Origin: Nitrososphaerales archaeon
GTDB lineage: Archaea; Thermoproteota; Nitrososphaeria; Nitrososphaerales; Nitrososphaeraceae
Length of the DNA: 44,284 nt
Assembly (NCBI GenBank): GCA_029237505.1
Contig: JARBAW010000118.1
Coordinates: 1-44,284, forward strand
Reading direction: 5' to 3'
In this document: in pieces, positions 33,288 to 41,969 of the stretch
How positions within the stretch are numbered: position 1 is the stretch's first letter
How the letters are laid out: every line of letters starts with the position of its first letter
Notes under the pieces: generated by a model
The model's input: only the letters and a program-made list of their open reading frames with translations
What the model was told of the DNA's origin: nothing
Databases searched by the model: none
Program-made: the position numbers and the translations under genes

Positions 33288-33941
33288 TCACATACTCAGG
33301 GCAAGTATAGTTAGAGAATCAGATGCGGCCTGACACTTGTCTGCCATGCCCTCAATTCCCTCTACTGCGTCTTTTACCAAGAGAAGATCCTTTGTGTTTG
33401 GAATTTCGTTTAGGGCCTTTATTACCACTTTTCTATATGAATTGTCGACTTTTCTTTCAATATTTTGTACTTCCTGTGCAAGCTCGATTGTGCTTGAGGG
33501 ATTGATACTCAGGGCCCGTGCCATTTCGTTTAATTTGAAAATCGCTTCTACAACCATATTAATCAATTCACTAATGTCCTCATCAAATTTGCCTTTTTTT
33601 AGAGTGGCAATTTTGATATTCGAAAGCCTGAAAGCTATACCCGTAATATATCCTGCTATATCATCAATAATGTATGCAGTTCTAAGAACATCTTCTCTGT
33701 ATACCATTAGACTTCCAGTATCAGAGATTTCCCTGGTCATTTTTCTTCTAAGATTTTCTACTTCTTCTCCAGCATTTTTCATCCTATCAAGAGACATTTC
33801 AGTTTCTTTACCCGTGCCCTTTATTAGAGAATCAGTTAATGAGGACAAATCTCTAGCTGCATTTAATATGTGAGTAATCTCATCATGCAAAACGGCCAAC
33901 GTCTTTCTTTTGGCCTGTACTTCTAACTCCCCGTTGTACAT
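33288..33941 (-). CDS. DUF47 (PhoU-like) phosphate-transport regulator
   Basis: A 217-residue all-helical protein with PhoU-like three-helix repeats. Acidic/metal-binding-type positions occur in EDVLRTAYIIDDIAGYITGIAF and VKDAVEGIEGMADKCQAASD, as in the Pit-linked DUF47 family. DUF47 proteins usually accompany PitA phosphate transporters. None is visible here, so the partner must be elsewhere or it acts alone. Directly adjoins endA; co-transcription likely. Confidence 0.85.
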   Translation of the reverse strand: MYNGELEVQAKRKTLAVLHDEITHILNAARDLSSLTDSLIKGTGKETEMSLDRMKNAGEEVENLRRKMTREISDTGSLMVYREDVLRTAYIIDDIAGYITGIAFRLSNIKIATLKKGKFDEDISELINMVVEAIFKLNEMARALSINPSSTIELAQEVQNIERKVDNSYRKVVIKALNEIPNTKDLLLVKDAVEGIEGMADKCQAASDSLTILALSM

Positions 33942-34064
33942 ATGCTCATTAGAAACGTTCAGACATTTTTAATTCTTTTCAAATCATTCTAAAAATTATG
34001 TGACGGAACTTGAATTATAGTAATATTATGTTGTAAGGGCTCGCCCTCAGACTATTGCGGACAC

Positions 34065-34277
34065 TTAACTTGTTCTATTTGCCCAGGTCACAACAGTAAA
34101 TGTGCTAACTGCAGAGCCGATCATCCCTGCTATCAATGCTCCAATCATGGCTTGATCGATAAATTTCGGCATTGATGTTGTAAACCAATCTGCAATTCCC
34201 GGTAGCGAAAGATACCCTGCAAAGCCCACGCCAAAGCCAATTAACCAGAATATGAAAACTGCAAAGCCTCTAGACAA
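34065..34277 (-). CDS. Small two-helix membrane protein
   Basis: A 70-residue protein with two membrane helices (about 5-25 and 42-64) and little else. Gly/Ala-rich helices (MIGALIAGMIGSAVSTF) suggest packing against another membrane protein. No family recognised. A small GC-rich inverted repeat (AGGGCGAGCCCT, about 34035-34046) follows its stop and may act in termination. The 248 bases upstream hold divergent promoters only. Confidence 0.6.
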   Translation of the reverse strand: MSRGFAVFIFWLIGFGVGFAGYLSLPGIADWFTTSMPKFIDQAMIGALIAGMIGSAVSTFTVVTWANRTS

Positions 34278-34525
34278 TTTCCTTCTCCATACAGTTAATT
34301 TCTATTCTTGCCATGAGCCTTTGGTATTTCATTAACAAATTTTGTAGAAAATGTATTAAATTGCGAATGTCAAAAAATATGCATTCTGTGCATCATTGAT
34401 TTTGTACAAATGCTGATTCTCTAAGTAGCTTGAGAACAGAGTGCAGCATTTAGAGTCAAATAGAATTAAACTGATTCGAACTAGATTCAAACTTATTTAA
34501 CTGGACATTTTAGATACTAGAGTAA

Positions 34526-35536
34526 TTGAGACTGATATTGTTAGGTTTTGGTGTGGTTGGTCAGAGCTTTGTTAAATTATTGTTATCACATTCAACGGAT
34601 CTATACAATGATTATGGTATAAAACCCAAGGTTGTAGCATGCGCTGACAACGGGGGAATTGTTACCTGTGATCAAGGACTTGATTTGGACAGACTCTTAA
34701 ATGTCAAAAAGAAAAAGAAATCCGTAGTACAATATGGTTCTTCAGCAAACCCTTCTGATATATTGGATGTAATTGAAAATATGGATGCAGAAGTTGTCAT
34801 CGAGCTCACTCCTACTAACATCGTTGATGGAGAACCCGGAAAAAATCATATTATATCCGCGATGAAATCTGGTAAAAATGTCATTACTGTAAACAAAGGT
34901 CCACTTGCCCTGGAATTTCCATCATTGATTGAACTTGCAGAATATAATAGAATTGCCTTTAAATTTAGTGGGACTGTTGGAGGTGGAACACCCATATTGG
35001 AATTTGCTAAACGATGCTTGAAAGGAGATAGAATAATTTCATTTGAGGGAATCCTTAACGGTACCACAAACTATATTCTGAGCAAGATGTACGAGGGACT
35101 AAATTTCTCTGAAGCCCTTCAAGATGCCTCTGAAAAAGGATATGCTGAAAAGGATTCAACACTTGATATCGATGGATATGACGCCGTTGCGAAATTGGTC
35201 ATTGCTTCAAATTTCTTAATGAATATGAAATCCACAATGAAGGATGTTACTCGAATAGGGATTAGAGAAGTAAAACCATCGCAAGTAATCAGTGAACGGG
35301 AAAAGGGCAACGCAATAAAGCTGATTGCAAGCTGTGATGGAAAAAATTTGGTCGTCGAACCAAAACCGGTTTCTATTAAGAATCCTATTTGTGTAGACGG
35401 TATTCTTAATGCTATTACATTTACATGTCAGCACTCTGGTCAGCAAACGATAACAGGCAAAGGCGCAGGGGGTATGGAAACAGCAAGCGCTATATTGAGG
35501 GATCTAATAGACATCAGGACCATAATACGATCTTAA
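34526..35536 (+). CDS. Homoserine dehydrogenase
   Basis: Reduces aspartate semialdehyde to homoserine for Thr and Met synthesis. 336 residues from a TTG start, the short form with no ACT domain, so feedback by threonine through ACT is not expected. NAD(P) loop LGFGVVGQSF is at residues 5-14. ITVNKGPLALEF and KFSGTVGGGTPILEFAKRCL include the catalytic Lys and substrate region. LNGTTNYILSKMYEG and GYAEKDSTLDIDGYDAVAKL are family signatures. The fold is complete. It is a single-gene unit. Confidence 0.94.
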   Translation: MRLILLGFGVVGQSFVKLLLSHSTDLYNDYGIKPKVVACADNGGIVTCDQGLDLDRLLNVKKKKKSVVQYGSSANPSDILDVIENMDAEVVIELTPTNIVDGEPGKNHIISAMKSGKNVITVNKGPLALEFPSLIELAEYNRIAFKFSGTVGGGTPILEFAKRCLKGDRIISFEGILNGTTNYILSKMYEGLNFSEALQDASEKGYAEKDSTLDIDGYDAVAKLVIASNFLMNMKSTMKDVTRIGIREVKPSQVISEREKGNAIKLIASCDGKNLVVEPKPVSIKNPICVDGILNAITFTCQHSGQQTITGKGAGGMETASAILRDLIDIRTIIRS

Positions 35537-35632
35537 CAATATTTGGAATAGTGCCAGTATAGATAGTTTTTTAAGTCGATCCTGTATCATGGTAAATTAT
35601 AAACTATGGGATGTTTTGGCACTGGTCAAAAT

Positions 35633-35827
35633 CTAGATGGTTTGAAGTTTATCTAATATTGAATTAATCAAGAGAAGGTCATCTGCTATGAACCTTCTCT
35701 TTTGTAAAAGCCTGTTTTTTAAAATTCTTCTGTAACTAGGTGTATATTTCTTGTGTAATTTCTCTACGTTCCACTCCATAAGGTCTCTGATAAATTCTCT
35801 CTCCTTGACGCGCAAACAGGAAGGCAT
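35633..35827 (-). CDS. Conserved-looking small basic protein
   Basis: A 64-residue, very basic, mostly helical protein (VEKLHKKYTPSYRRILKNRLLQKRRF) that could bind nucleic acid. No cysteines or membrane segments. Small proteins of this type occur in this class, but I cannot name a family. It starts at ATG on the minus strand, divergent from the repeat protein. Confidence 0.55.
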   Translation of the reverse strand: MPSCLRVKEREFIRDLMEWNVEKLHKKYTPSYRRILKNRLLQKRRFIADDLLLINSILDKLQTI

Positions 35828-35927
35828 AGTTTATTCAAAACTAGTAATAATGCACCTTATTACCGTTATCTCAAGTCAAATATTTGCATGATAAGTTAAT
35901 TAATCTACGCCCCCTAGAATAACTCAT

Positions 35928-36260
35928 ATGAGTAAAGATAATGATCCATTCAGTAAACTTATTAAAGAAAATATTGAAATGGCCTCAAATCAAATAAAGC
36001 ACAATGTAGAGATGGCCTCAAATCAAATAAAGCACAATGTAGAAATGGGAACGGCAATGACTAATTCTTTTATCCAGATGAGTGGGACCCTCAGCAAGGA
36101 GACAACAGTTGCGTTTGAAAATGCGAGGAAAGAAATGATGGCATCGGCTGAAAGAATGAGGAATGAAATGATGGCATCGGCTGAAAGAATGAGAAAAGAA
36201 ATGATGACTTCTGCAGAGAAAATGAAAAATAGCCTTCATGTGGCAAAGCGAAAAACATAA
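35928..36260 (+). CDS. Coiled-coil protein of 11-residue repeats
   Basis: A 110-residue highly helical protein. Two tandem 33-base units (35976-36008 and 36009-36041, one mismatch) give EMASNQIKHNV twice. Further on, three 33-base units (36132-36164, 36165-36197, 36198-36230) give EMMASAERMRN, EMMASAERMRK and EMMTSAEKMKN. Period 11 is a hendecad, a right-handed coiled-coil repeat. The C-terminus is basic (VAKRKT). No signal peptide. The function is unknown; filament, scaffold or phasin-like roles would fit. Confidence 0.65.
   Translation: MSKDNDPFSKLIKENIEMASNQIKHNVEMASNQIKHNVEMGTAMTNSFIQMSGTLSKETTVAFENARKEMMASAERMRNEMMASAERMRKEMMTSAEKMKNSLHVAKRKT
35976..36041 (+). repeat. Tandem 33-base repeat, two units
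   Basis: Two direct 33-base units with a single A/G difference inside the repeat-protein gene. Their near-identity suggests a recent duplication. Confidence 0.9.
36132..36230 (+). repeat. Tandem 33-base repeat, three units
   Basis: Three direct 33-base units in the same gene. The first two are nearly identical and the third is more diverged. Together with the two upstream units they keep an 11-codon period. Confidence 0.88.
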
Positions 36261-36309
36261 TTATTTCCCGGCAGCGATAAACAAAGTATAAGAAGATTTC
36301 ATTGCAGAA

Positions 36310-36334
36310 GAGGGCCAAATTATCACAGGCCCTC
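36310..36334. promoter_or_regulatory. GC-rich hairpin between the repeat gene and egtB
   Basis: GAGGGCC and GGCCCTC form a perfect 7-base stem around an 11-base loop, striking in AT-rich DNA. No T-tract follows, so it is not a typical terminator. It could be a protein site or RNA structure between the two genes. Confidence 0.4.
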
Positions 36335-36401
36335 GACGGTTAGACATGCATTCTAGAATTGAATAAAAAATAAATTATGTAACGTGCATGTATGAGTAAT
36401 A

Positions 36402-37745
36402 TTGACTCAGGTGGTAGCAAGTGATGTTAAGCAATTACGTTCGGATTTTATTAACGTAAGAAAAACTACTTCAGATATCTTTCTCCCAATTTCGACAGAA
36501 GATGCGGTTATGCAGTCTGATCCGTTTGGAAGTACTCCAAATTGGCATATAGCACATGTTACGTGGTTTTTTCAAAAAATACTTGAAAAATATAGGCAGA
36601 ACATAGATGCTAGTTCAATAAATACCGATTATCTCAACTCATATTATCAACGCTATAGCAAGATATTGCCAAAATCGGATAGGGGAAAATTTCCAAGACC
36701 AAAGGTTTCTGATACGCTGAAATATAGAACCTTGATCGAAGATTTGTTTCTAAATTTTTTGGACAATATAGAAAGGAACAACTCGTTAACACGTTCGTTG
36801 GCATATGACATTGAGCTGGCGAATCAGCATGAAATGCAACACCAGGAACTCTTGGTCTATGATCTCCAGAACTATTTTCAAAGATTTGAAGATCCACTTG
36901 ATAATTATGAACCAAAATTGAGGAGAAGTAACAATTTGAACAATGATGCAAACATTGATCGGGGAATGGTTAAGGTTTCAGGCGGTTTGTTCGAACTTGG
37001 ATTTTCGGGAAGTGATTTTTGTTATGATAATGAAATTCCAGAACATAAAACGTATCTAAATCCATTCGAAATTGACAAATACCCTGTGACAAATAATGAA
37101 TTTCTTAAATTTATGGATGCAGGAGGATACCAGGATTATAATTATTGGTTATCCGACGGTTGGGATCTTGTAAGGGAAAAGCAATGGAATGCTCCACTAT
37201 ATTGGCAGAAGATTGATGGACAATGGTACAAGAAGGATTTTAGAGGTCTAAATAAACTTCCGCCAAATGAACCTGTTACTAACGTGAGTTACTATGAAGC
37301 GGATGCATATTCAAAGTGGTTGGGTAAGAGGTTACCTACAGAAGCTGAATGGGAAAAAGCAGCAAGCTGGGACGACAATTTGAAAAAGAAGAGATTATAT
37401 CCATGGGGTGACGAGTTTCCATCCGACAATACTTCAAACTTGCTAGAATCATGGAAATGGGCACCTTCGCAGATCGGTTCCTATCAAGAAGGAAAGAGTT
37501 ACTATGGTTGTTACCAGATGTTAGGAGATGTATGGGAATGGACATCTTCTGAATACACACTATATCCTGGGTTTAGATCCAAATTTTCTGAATATACTGA
37601 TAAATGGGCTATTAATCAGAAGGTATTGCGTGGGGGATCATTTGCAACTCCAAGATCACAAATTCGAAACAGTTATAGAAATTATTTCAAACCACATGAA
37701 AGAATTCCTTTTTCAGGATTTCGCTGTGTTAAGGATCTTCTTTAG
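36402..37745 (+). CDS. egtB: Ergothioneine biosynthesis sulfoxide synthase (EgtB-like)
   Basis: Non-heme iron enzyme joining trimethylhistidine (hercynine) to a thiol donor with oxygen. 447 residues, normal for EgtB. The N-terminal DinB_2-like bundle (1-about 180) has WHIAHVTWFF (His49, His52) and HEMQHQE (His143, His147), which supply the three-His iron site. The C-terminal FGE/SUMF1 domain (about 190-447) shows GGLFELGFSG, EIDKYPVTNNEFLKF, RLPTEAEWEKAA, WEWTSSEY, LRGGSFATP and PFSGFRCV. Starts at TTG. Its end overlaps the end of egtD by 33 bases, tail to tail. With egtD it makes the core pathway; no egtC, egtA or egtE is seen, so the donor could be cysteine or gamma-glutamylcysteine with other enzymes elsewhere. 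Confidence 0.9.
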   Translation: MTQVVASDVKQLRSDFINVRKTTSDIFLPISTEDAVMQSDPFGSTPNWHIAHVTWFFQKILEKYRQNIDASSINTDYLNSYYQRYSKILPKSDRGKFPRPKVSDTLKYRTLIEDLFLNFLDNIERNNSLTRSLAYDIELANQHEMQHQELLVYDLQNYFQRFEDPLDNYEPKLRRSNNLNNDANIDRGMVKVSGGLFELGFSGSDFCYDNEIPEHKTYLNPFEIDKYPVTNNEFLKFMDAGGYQDYNYWLSDGWDLVREKQWNAPLYWQKIDGQWYKKDFRGLNKLPPNEPVTNVSYYEADAYSKWLGKRLPTEAEWEKAASWDDNLKKKRLYPWGDEFPSDNTSNLLESWKWAPSQIGSYQEGKSYYGCYQMLGDVWEWTSSEYTLYPGFRSKFSEYTDKWAINQKVLRGGSFATPRSQIRNSYRNYFKPHERIPFSGFRCVKDLL

Positions 37746-38720
37746 TAAGATTAGAGTATACTGCTTGTTTGGATCGACAAAATTCTTTACTACTTGAAGA
37801 CCAGACCTATCTACCAACTTTTCAAGTCTGTTAAGTGAATATTTGTAGGAATTTTCAGTATGAATAGTCTCACCTTTCTTAAATTGAAATGTTTTTCCAA
37901 TAGATCGTATTCTAACCTGCTGGTCTATCTTTGAAATCAGGTGCATCTCGATTCTGTGTTTACTTGTGTTATAGAATGATTCGTGTTCAAAATTTGATAA
38001 TTTAAATTCTCCATCAAGTTCTTTATTAATTCTTGACAAGACATTGAGATTAAATTTTGCAGTAATACCATTCTTATCATTATAAGCCCTATCCAAAATT
38101 GACTTGTCCTTTTCTAAATCGATTCCAATTAGTAGTAAATCATTTTTTTTAACATATCTTGAAATTGAACTAAGAAAAATCTGCGCTTCTTTGGGATCAA
38201 AATTACCAATACTCGATCCTAGGAAAATTATGAATTTCCTTTTTGGAATATTCTTTTTTGATTTGATAAAGTGATTTATCTTGACAAGTCCTGTCACATA
38301 GTCTGAACAAACCCCGTAAATTTTCAAATTTGAATACTCACTAAACAAGTTTGAAATTGATTTTTTTAACATCTTCAAAGAAACATCGATAGGAAAATAA
38401 AAGACATTTTTTATTCCTGCTAGCATAGGTTCTAGCAGAATTCTAGTTTTCAGAGAATTCCCGTTTCCCAACTCAACAAGACTGATTTCCTCATCTCCTA
38501 TTATTTTTAGAATTTTGTCTACAGAATTTTTCAAAATTTGAGATTCTGTTCGATTAAGATAATATTCAGGTTGTTTGCATATTTCTTCAAACAGTTTTGA
38601 TCCTTTTTTATCATAAAAGAATTTAGGCGAAATATGTTTTTGTTTGTCATTCAGTCCGCTTTCAACCTCTTTTGCAAATTCATTATTTACTATGAATCTT
38701 TCATTATTGTGTATTAGCAA
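37713..38720 (-). CDS. egtD: L-histidine N-alpha-methyltransferase (EgtD-like)
   Basis: Trimethylates histidine to hercynine with SAM; first step of ergothioneine synthesis. 335 residues, family size. KFFYDKKGSKLFEEICKQPEYYLNRTE is split over the N-terminal region (FYDKKGSKLFEEI, PEYYLNRTE). SAM-binding ELGNGNSLKT, FPIDVSLKML, FLGSSIGNF and LIGIDLEKDKSIL follow in order. It is the last gene of a six-gene minus-strand run that begins with the TatD-type gene at 43622. The 61-base gap before it leaves room for its own promoter. The 33-base antisense overlap with egtB could let the two mRNAs interfere. Confidence 0.92.
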   Translation of the reverse strand: MLIHNNERFIVNNEFAKEVESGLNDKQKHISPKFFYDKKGSKLFEEICKQPEYYLNRTESQILKNSVDKILKIIGDEEISLVELGNGNSLKTRILLEPMLAGIKNVFYFPIDVSLKMLKKSISNLFSEYSNLKIYGVCSDYVTGLVKINHFIKSKKNIPKRKFIIFLGSSIGNFDPKEAQIFLSSISRYVKKNDLLLIGIDLEKDKSILDRAYNDKNGITAKFNLNVLSRINKELDGEFKLSNFEHESFYNTSKHRIEMHLISKIDQQVRIRSIGKTFQFKKGETIHTENSYKYSLNRLEKLVDRSGLQVVKNFVDPNKQYTLILLKKILNTAKS

Positions 38721-38781
38721 CTATGAATCATACCACCTCAAAACATCTATCATCATATTGGCGTTCATATAATTCAATTTC

Positions 38782-39624
38782 TCATCCGGATAATCTTGTA
38801 AAATAGTTCAGTCCTCCTTTCAATTCATTTTCATAGTCAGTATTTTGAATTGTAGGTTCAAAAGTAATGAATTTTGAATATTTTATCCCTTTGAGCGCTC
38901 GCACAACCTCCTTAAAATCTATGTGTGCAAATCCCGGCATTTTCCTATTGTTATCCGATACATGAATGTGCTTCAATAAACTACCGGTGACAACAATCGT
39001 CTCGTAAATAGAGTCTTCTTCTATGTTCATATGAAAAGTATCCAACATTATTCCCATATTTTCATGGTTTACCTGATTTACGACATACTTTGCATCTCCA
39101 GAATTCGTGCAAACAGGTGTGCTATAGCGATTTAATGGTTCGATGACAAGATTGATACCGTATTCGCTTGCATATTGCGCCAATTCACGTAATGGTCTTA
39201 CAAGGGACGACATCAATTTCTTTTTCATCTCTCCTGGTAGAAATTTGTGATTTCCATCTGAAATCAATGGCTTATCGCTAAACAGGCAAATGTTAAATGT
39301 CTTTCCACCCAAATCACGACAAAGAGTAACGCATTTTTTTACATAATTCTGGGCATCCAACAGTAACTTGTTATCTGTAGTAACCAAGGTTCGAGATTTG
39401 TTACTCGCACTGCTCAATCCCCACATGCCTGTTACCCCCGATACCTTAATTGAATGGGAATCAAACTGATGAATCAAATTCTTCACATCAATGAAATCAG
39501 GTTCACCATATACCTCTACTGTATTGAATCCTTGATTTTTTAGATTTTCAAGAGTTACCTCTATTGGTTCCAGATTCTTGAAAGATGATAGAGTAATAGA
39601 ATATTCCCAAGACATGCGCATCAA
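38782..39624 (-). CDS. Sugar phosphate isomerase/epimerase-like TIM barrel (second of two)
   Basis: Xylose-isomerase-like TIM barrel of 280 residues. Metal ligands by pattern: Glu in NLVIEPLNRYS, Asp in GIMLDTFHMNIEED, His in HIHVSDNNRKMPG, and Glu in ITFEPT, the Glu-Asp-His-Glu set of the family. It most resembles ketose 3-epimerase-type members. Only 4 bases separate it from the phosphodiesterase gene. In the bacterial ebo cluster a TIM-barrel protein, EboE, has a role in metabolite traffic; which of the two TIM barrels here is the EboE counterpart is open. Confidence 0.85.
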   Translation of the reverse strand: MMRMSWEYSITLSSFKNLEPIEVTLENLKNQGFNTVEVYGEPDFIDVKNLIHQFDSHSIKVSGVTGMWGLSSASNKSRTLVTTDNKLLLDAQNYVKKCVTLCRDLGGKTFNICLFSDKPLISDGNHKFLPGEMKKKLMSSLVRPLRELAQYASEYGINLVIEPLNRYSTPVCTNSGDAKYVVNQVNHENMGIMLDTFHMNIEEDSIYETIVVTGSLLKHIHVSDNNRKMPGFAHIDFKEVVRALKGIKYSKFITFEPTIQNTDYENELKGGLNYFTRLSG

Positions 39625-39628
39625 AATT

Positions 39629-40975
39629 TTAGGCTATCAGGCTTTTTAGATACTTGCCAATGGTAACTATGCTCAAATCATTGTCATTTTCAGTCCCAAT
39701 GTTTTTGATGTTGGACACAAAGACAGGATTGGAGGTTTGACCTTTTACGGGTAATCTCCCATGAGAACCCTTAACTAACTTACCATTCAACGGGATAGAT
39801 TTTGTACTAGGATCAAAAAATAGTTCCACCGGATCATATCCTGGTTTTCTATGAATGTCCACCCTTCTTGAAAAACTTGGAGCCTTGATCTGATCGAGCC
39901 ACCAATAATAACTAAACCATTTATCTTTGTTTGAAATTGCTATCATATCACCACTACGCTGGTGATTAATTCTGAATTGTTGTTTTAAATTATTATCGAG
40001 GATCATATCGATTCCTCTTATTCCTTCCAAAATTTTTGTTACTTGATTAGTATATCCTTCTTTAACATAGATATGTGCCACCTGGTGATCTACCATGGCA
40101 AATGCATTACTGTATTCTAGATCCAGATATTCAATTCCTTCTATTTCTCTAACAGCAACTAGATCATTTTCCCTAAATATGGAATTTAGCGGAATGTCAG
40201 AATTTACATCTGTGAATCCATACTCTGAAAATATGATGAATTGCGTTTCTTCTAACATTCCTAAACTAGTTACCTTCTTCACTAGTTTACCAACCAACTC
40301 ATCTACAAATATAAGATCATTCTTGAGATCTTTGTATGAAGTACCATTCCTCTGGAATGAATAGTCAAGATGGGGAATATATGTAAATAAGAAATTAGGC
40401 TTTTCATTTTCTAACACATATTCGGTTGCCATTTCTATCCATTCACTGGATCTTTTCGAAACAAGCGGCCCCCAATACCAGGTTAAGTCAAATTTTCCAA
40501 TTTTATTACTCAGTTTTTCATAGAATCCTGGTGGTTTGCTGTAACACCACATTATCATTTTGTCTTCCATATGCAACGGACGTGGGGTAAGGACAATGTC
40601 TGAATTTGAGTACATCGTATTCTGCCAGAACAAAACCGCTGTTTTTGAATCATTTTGTTTCATCTTGATAATATCCCAAATTCTGTCGGCTTGGACTAAA
40701 TTACTTGATTGTTCCCAAAATGTAACAGTATAGTGTTGCCTATCATAGAGCCCATTGGAAATTATTCCATGAACGTCCGGATATGATCCTGAAAGCAAGC
40801 TGCTCTGGACCGTACATGTTACCGCGGGAAATACCGTTTCTAATTCTCTGGTTTCTCCTGTTTGTGAAATCTTGAAAATATTTGGAGTTGTTTGTTCAGA
40901 TATATGCTTACTTTCTAAACCCACAATATCTATTACGATTATGCGTTTGACCATTGATCTATTGGATCTTACCAA
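39629..40975 (-). CDS. Alkaline-phosphatase-superfamily phosphodiesterase (EboF-like)
   Basis: A 448-residue member of the nucleotide pyrophosphatase/phosphodiesterase group. Metal Asp16 (VIDIVGL), nucleophile Thr53 in FPAVTCTVQSSLLSG, YPDVHGI, HLDYSFQ and VDHQVAH mark the active site. The usual SDHG box reads SEYG, so two common metal ligands differ (Glu for Asp, Tyr for His). I recall the same SEYG form in EboF-type proteins. No signal peptide is visible, so it should act in the cytoplasm. A second start at Met9 is possible. It lies 25 bases after the UbiA gene; substrate unknown. Confidence 0.85.
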   Translation of the reverse strand: MVRSNRSMVKRIIVIDIVGLESKHISEQTTPNIFKISQTGETRELETVFPAVTCTVQSSLLSGSYPDVHGIISNGLYDRQHYTVTFWEQSSNLVQADRIWDIIKMKQNDSKTAVLFWQNTMYSNSDIVLTPRPLHMEDKMIMWCYSKPPGFYEKLSNKIGKFDLTWYWGPLVSKRSSEWIEMATEYVLENEKPNFLFTYIPHLDYSFQRNGTSYKDLKNDLIFVDELVGKLVKKVTSLGMLEETQFIIFSEYGFTDVNSDIPLNSIFRENDLVAVREIEGIEYLDLEYSNAFAMVDHQVAHIYVKEGYTNQVTKILEGIRGIDMILDNNLKQQFRINHQRSGDMIAISNKDKWFSYYWWLDQIKAPSFSRRVDIHRKPGYDPVELFFDPSTKSIPLNGKLVKGSHGRLPVKGQTSNPVFVSNIKNIGTENDNDLSIVTIGKYLKSLIA

Positions 40976-41000
40976 GAATTTAATTCTAATTATTCTTTTC

Positions 41001-41912
41001 TCAGGTCATGTACATCTTTCTTGCCAGTATTAGCAATGGACCAAGCAGTACCAATATGGGAAGTCCAATCGTCAATCCTGCTATGCCAGTAAGAAATACG
41101 GAGTCAAGGACGATAATGGACAAAATCATTAGTTGAATAGTTTGTTGTATCCCTGAAGAATCTTTCTTACGGATATTGTAAATAGCTCTAGCCATAATAA
41201 ATGAAAATAGAGCCAAAATCAATAGAGATTCGTATTTAAGGAACCCTATCAGATTGAATACAATAATTGAAGAAACAATTCCAGCAATAACAACAGGTAT
41301 CAAATATAATCTGAAATTTTCAGAAAATCCTTGAATTTCATATCGACTCAAGAATCCTATTAAGGACACATACACAAATGTTATTGTTAGGACAAAAACC
41401 AATTGGATATTCTGTGGAAAATTGTTTAAACCACCTATATTTGCACTTGTGCCCAGTATTACGTTTGTTAATCTCGCGGCCGCAATAGTGAAAGGACCCG
41501 CACTGGTATTCTTCAAATATTTATCATAACCAAATATAATAGCTAATAAAATCAACGATATACTAAATGTGGTAACATTGATAAGTAATGTTAAACTCAA
41601 TGCTATGGTAGTAAATATGATGGTAATAATAATGGCAATTTTTCTTGATATTTTACCTGATGCAATGGGTCTGTTCGGTCTTTCCTTCCTATCAATCTCA
41701 TAATCAAATAGATCGTTAAGTATAAGGCCTACACAGTAAAGAAGTAGGGAAATTGTTACCAATATGAGAATTTGTATAACTGACGTTATCATCAGAGTTA
41801 AGGTCGAAGCTAAAATAAATCCTATCAGAATATTTGATGGAAGAGTAAATAAGTTGGGCAATCTTATTAGGAGCAGATAATTTTTGAAATTAGGATTTTT
41901 CAAAGTAATCAT
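41001..41912 (-). CDS. UbiA-family prenyltransferase (EboC-like)
   Basis: Integral membrane enzyme of 303 residues with about nine helices. First Asp-rich motif NDLFDYEID (Asn66-Asp74) followed by RKERPNRPIASGKIS is the UbiA diphosphate-binding signature. The second motif is reduced (YDKYLKNTSAGP). Asn66, Asp67, Asp70 and Asp74 are all present, so catalysis is possible. The acceptor cannot be predicted; it could prenylate an aromatic or polar head group. Here it sits between a TIM barrel and a phosphodiesterase, the arrangement of ebo genes, where the UbiA-like member is EboC. Archaeal lipid or menaquinone synthesis is the general alternative. Confidence 0.88.
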   Translation of the reverse strand: MITLKNPNFKNYLLLIRLPNLFTLPSNILIGFILASTLTLMITSVIQILILVTISLLLYCVGLILNDLFDYEIDRKERPNRPIASGKISRKIAIIITIIFTTIALSLTLLINVTTFSISLILLAIIFGYDKYLKNTSAGPFTIAAARLTNVILGTSANIGGLNNFPQNIQLVFVLTITFVYVSLIGFLSRYEIQGFSENFRLYLIPVVIAGIVSSIIVFNLIGFLKYESLLILALFSFIMARAIYNIRKKDSSGIQQTIQLMILSIIVLDSVFLTGIAGLTIGLPILVLLGPLLILARKMYMT

Positions 41913-41969
41913 CTGAAGTAGACAAATTGAATTTTTAAATTATAATAAATTGAAAATAACATTTCTTAA

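Noticed and set aside
33337-33873. Plus-strand open frame of 178 codons
   Set aside because: It mirrors the DUF47 gene on the minus strand, whose helical family pattern is clear.
34035-34046. GC-rich AGGGCGAGCCCT as a strong terminator
   Set aside because: The stem is only 4 bases and no T-tract follows on the minus strand; it is mentioned only as a weak possibility with the neighbouring gene.
34460-34500. Possible tRNA T-arm (GATTCGAACTAG) before the homoserine dehydrogenase gene
   Set aside because: No matching acceptor, D or anticodon arms can be drawn around it. No tRNA was found anywhere in the window.
35976-36230. CRISPR-like array
   Set aside because: The 33-base units are directly adjacent with no spacers, and they keep the reading frame of a coiled-coil protein.
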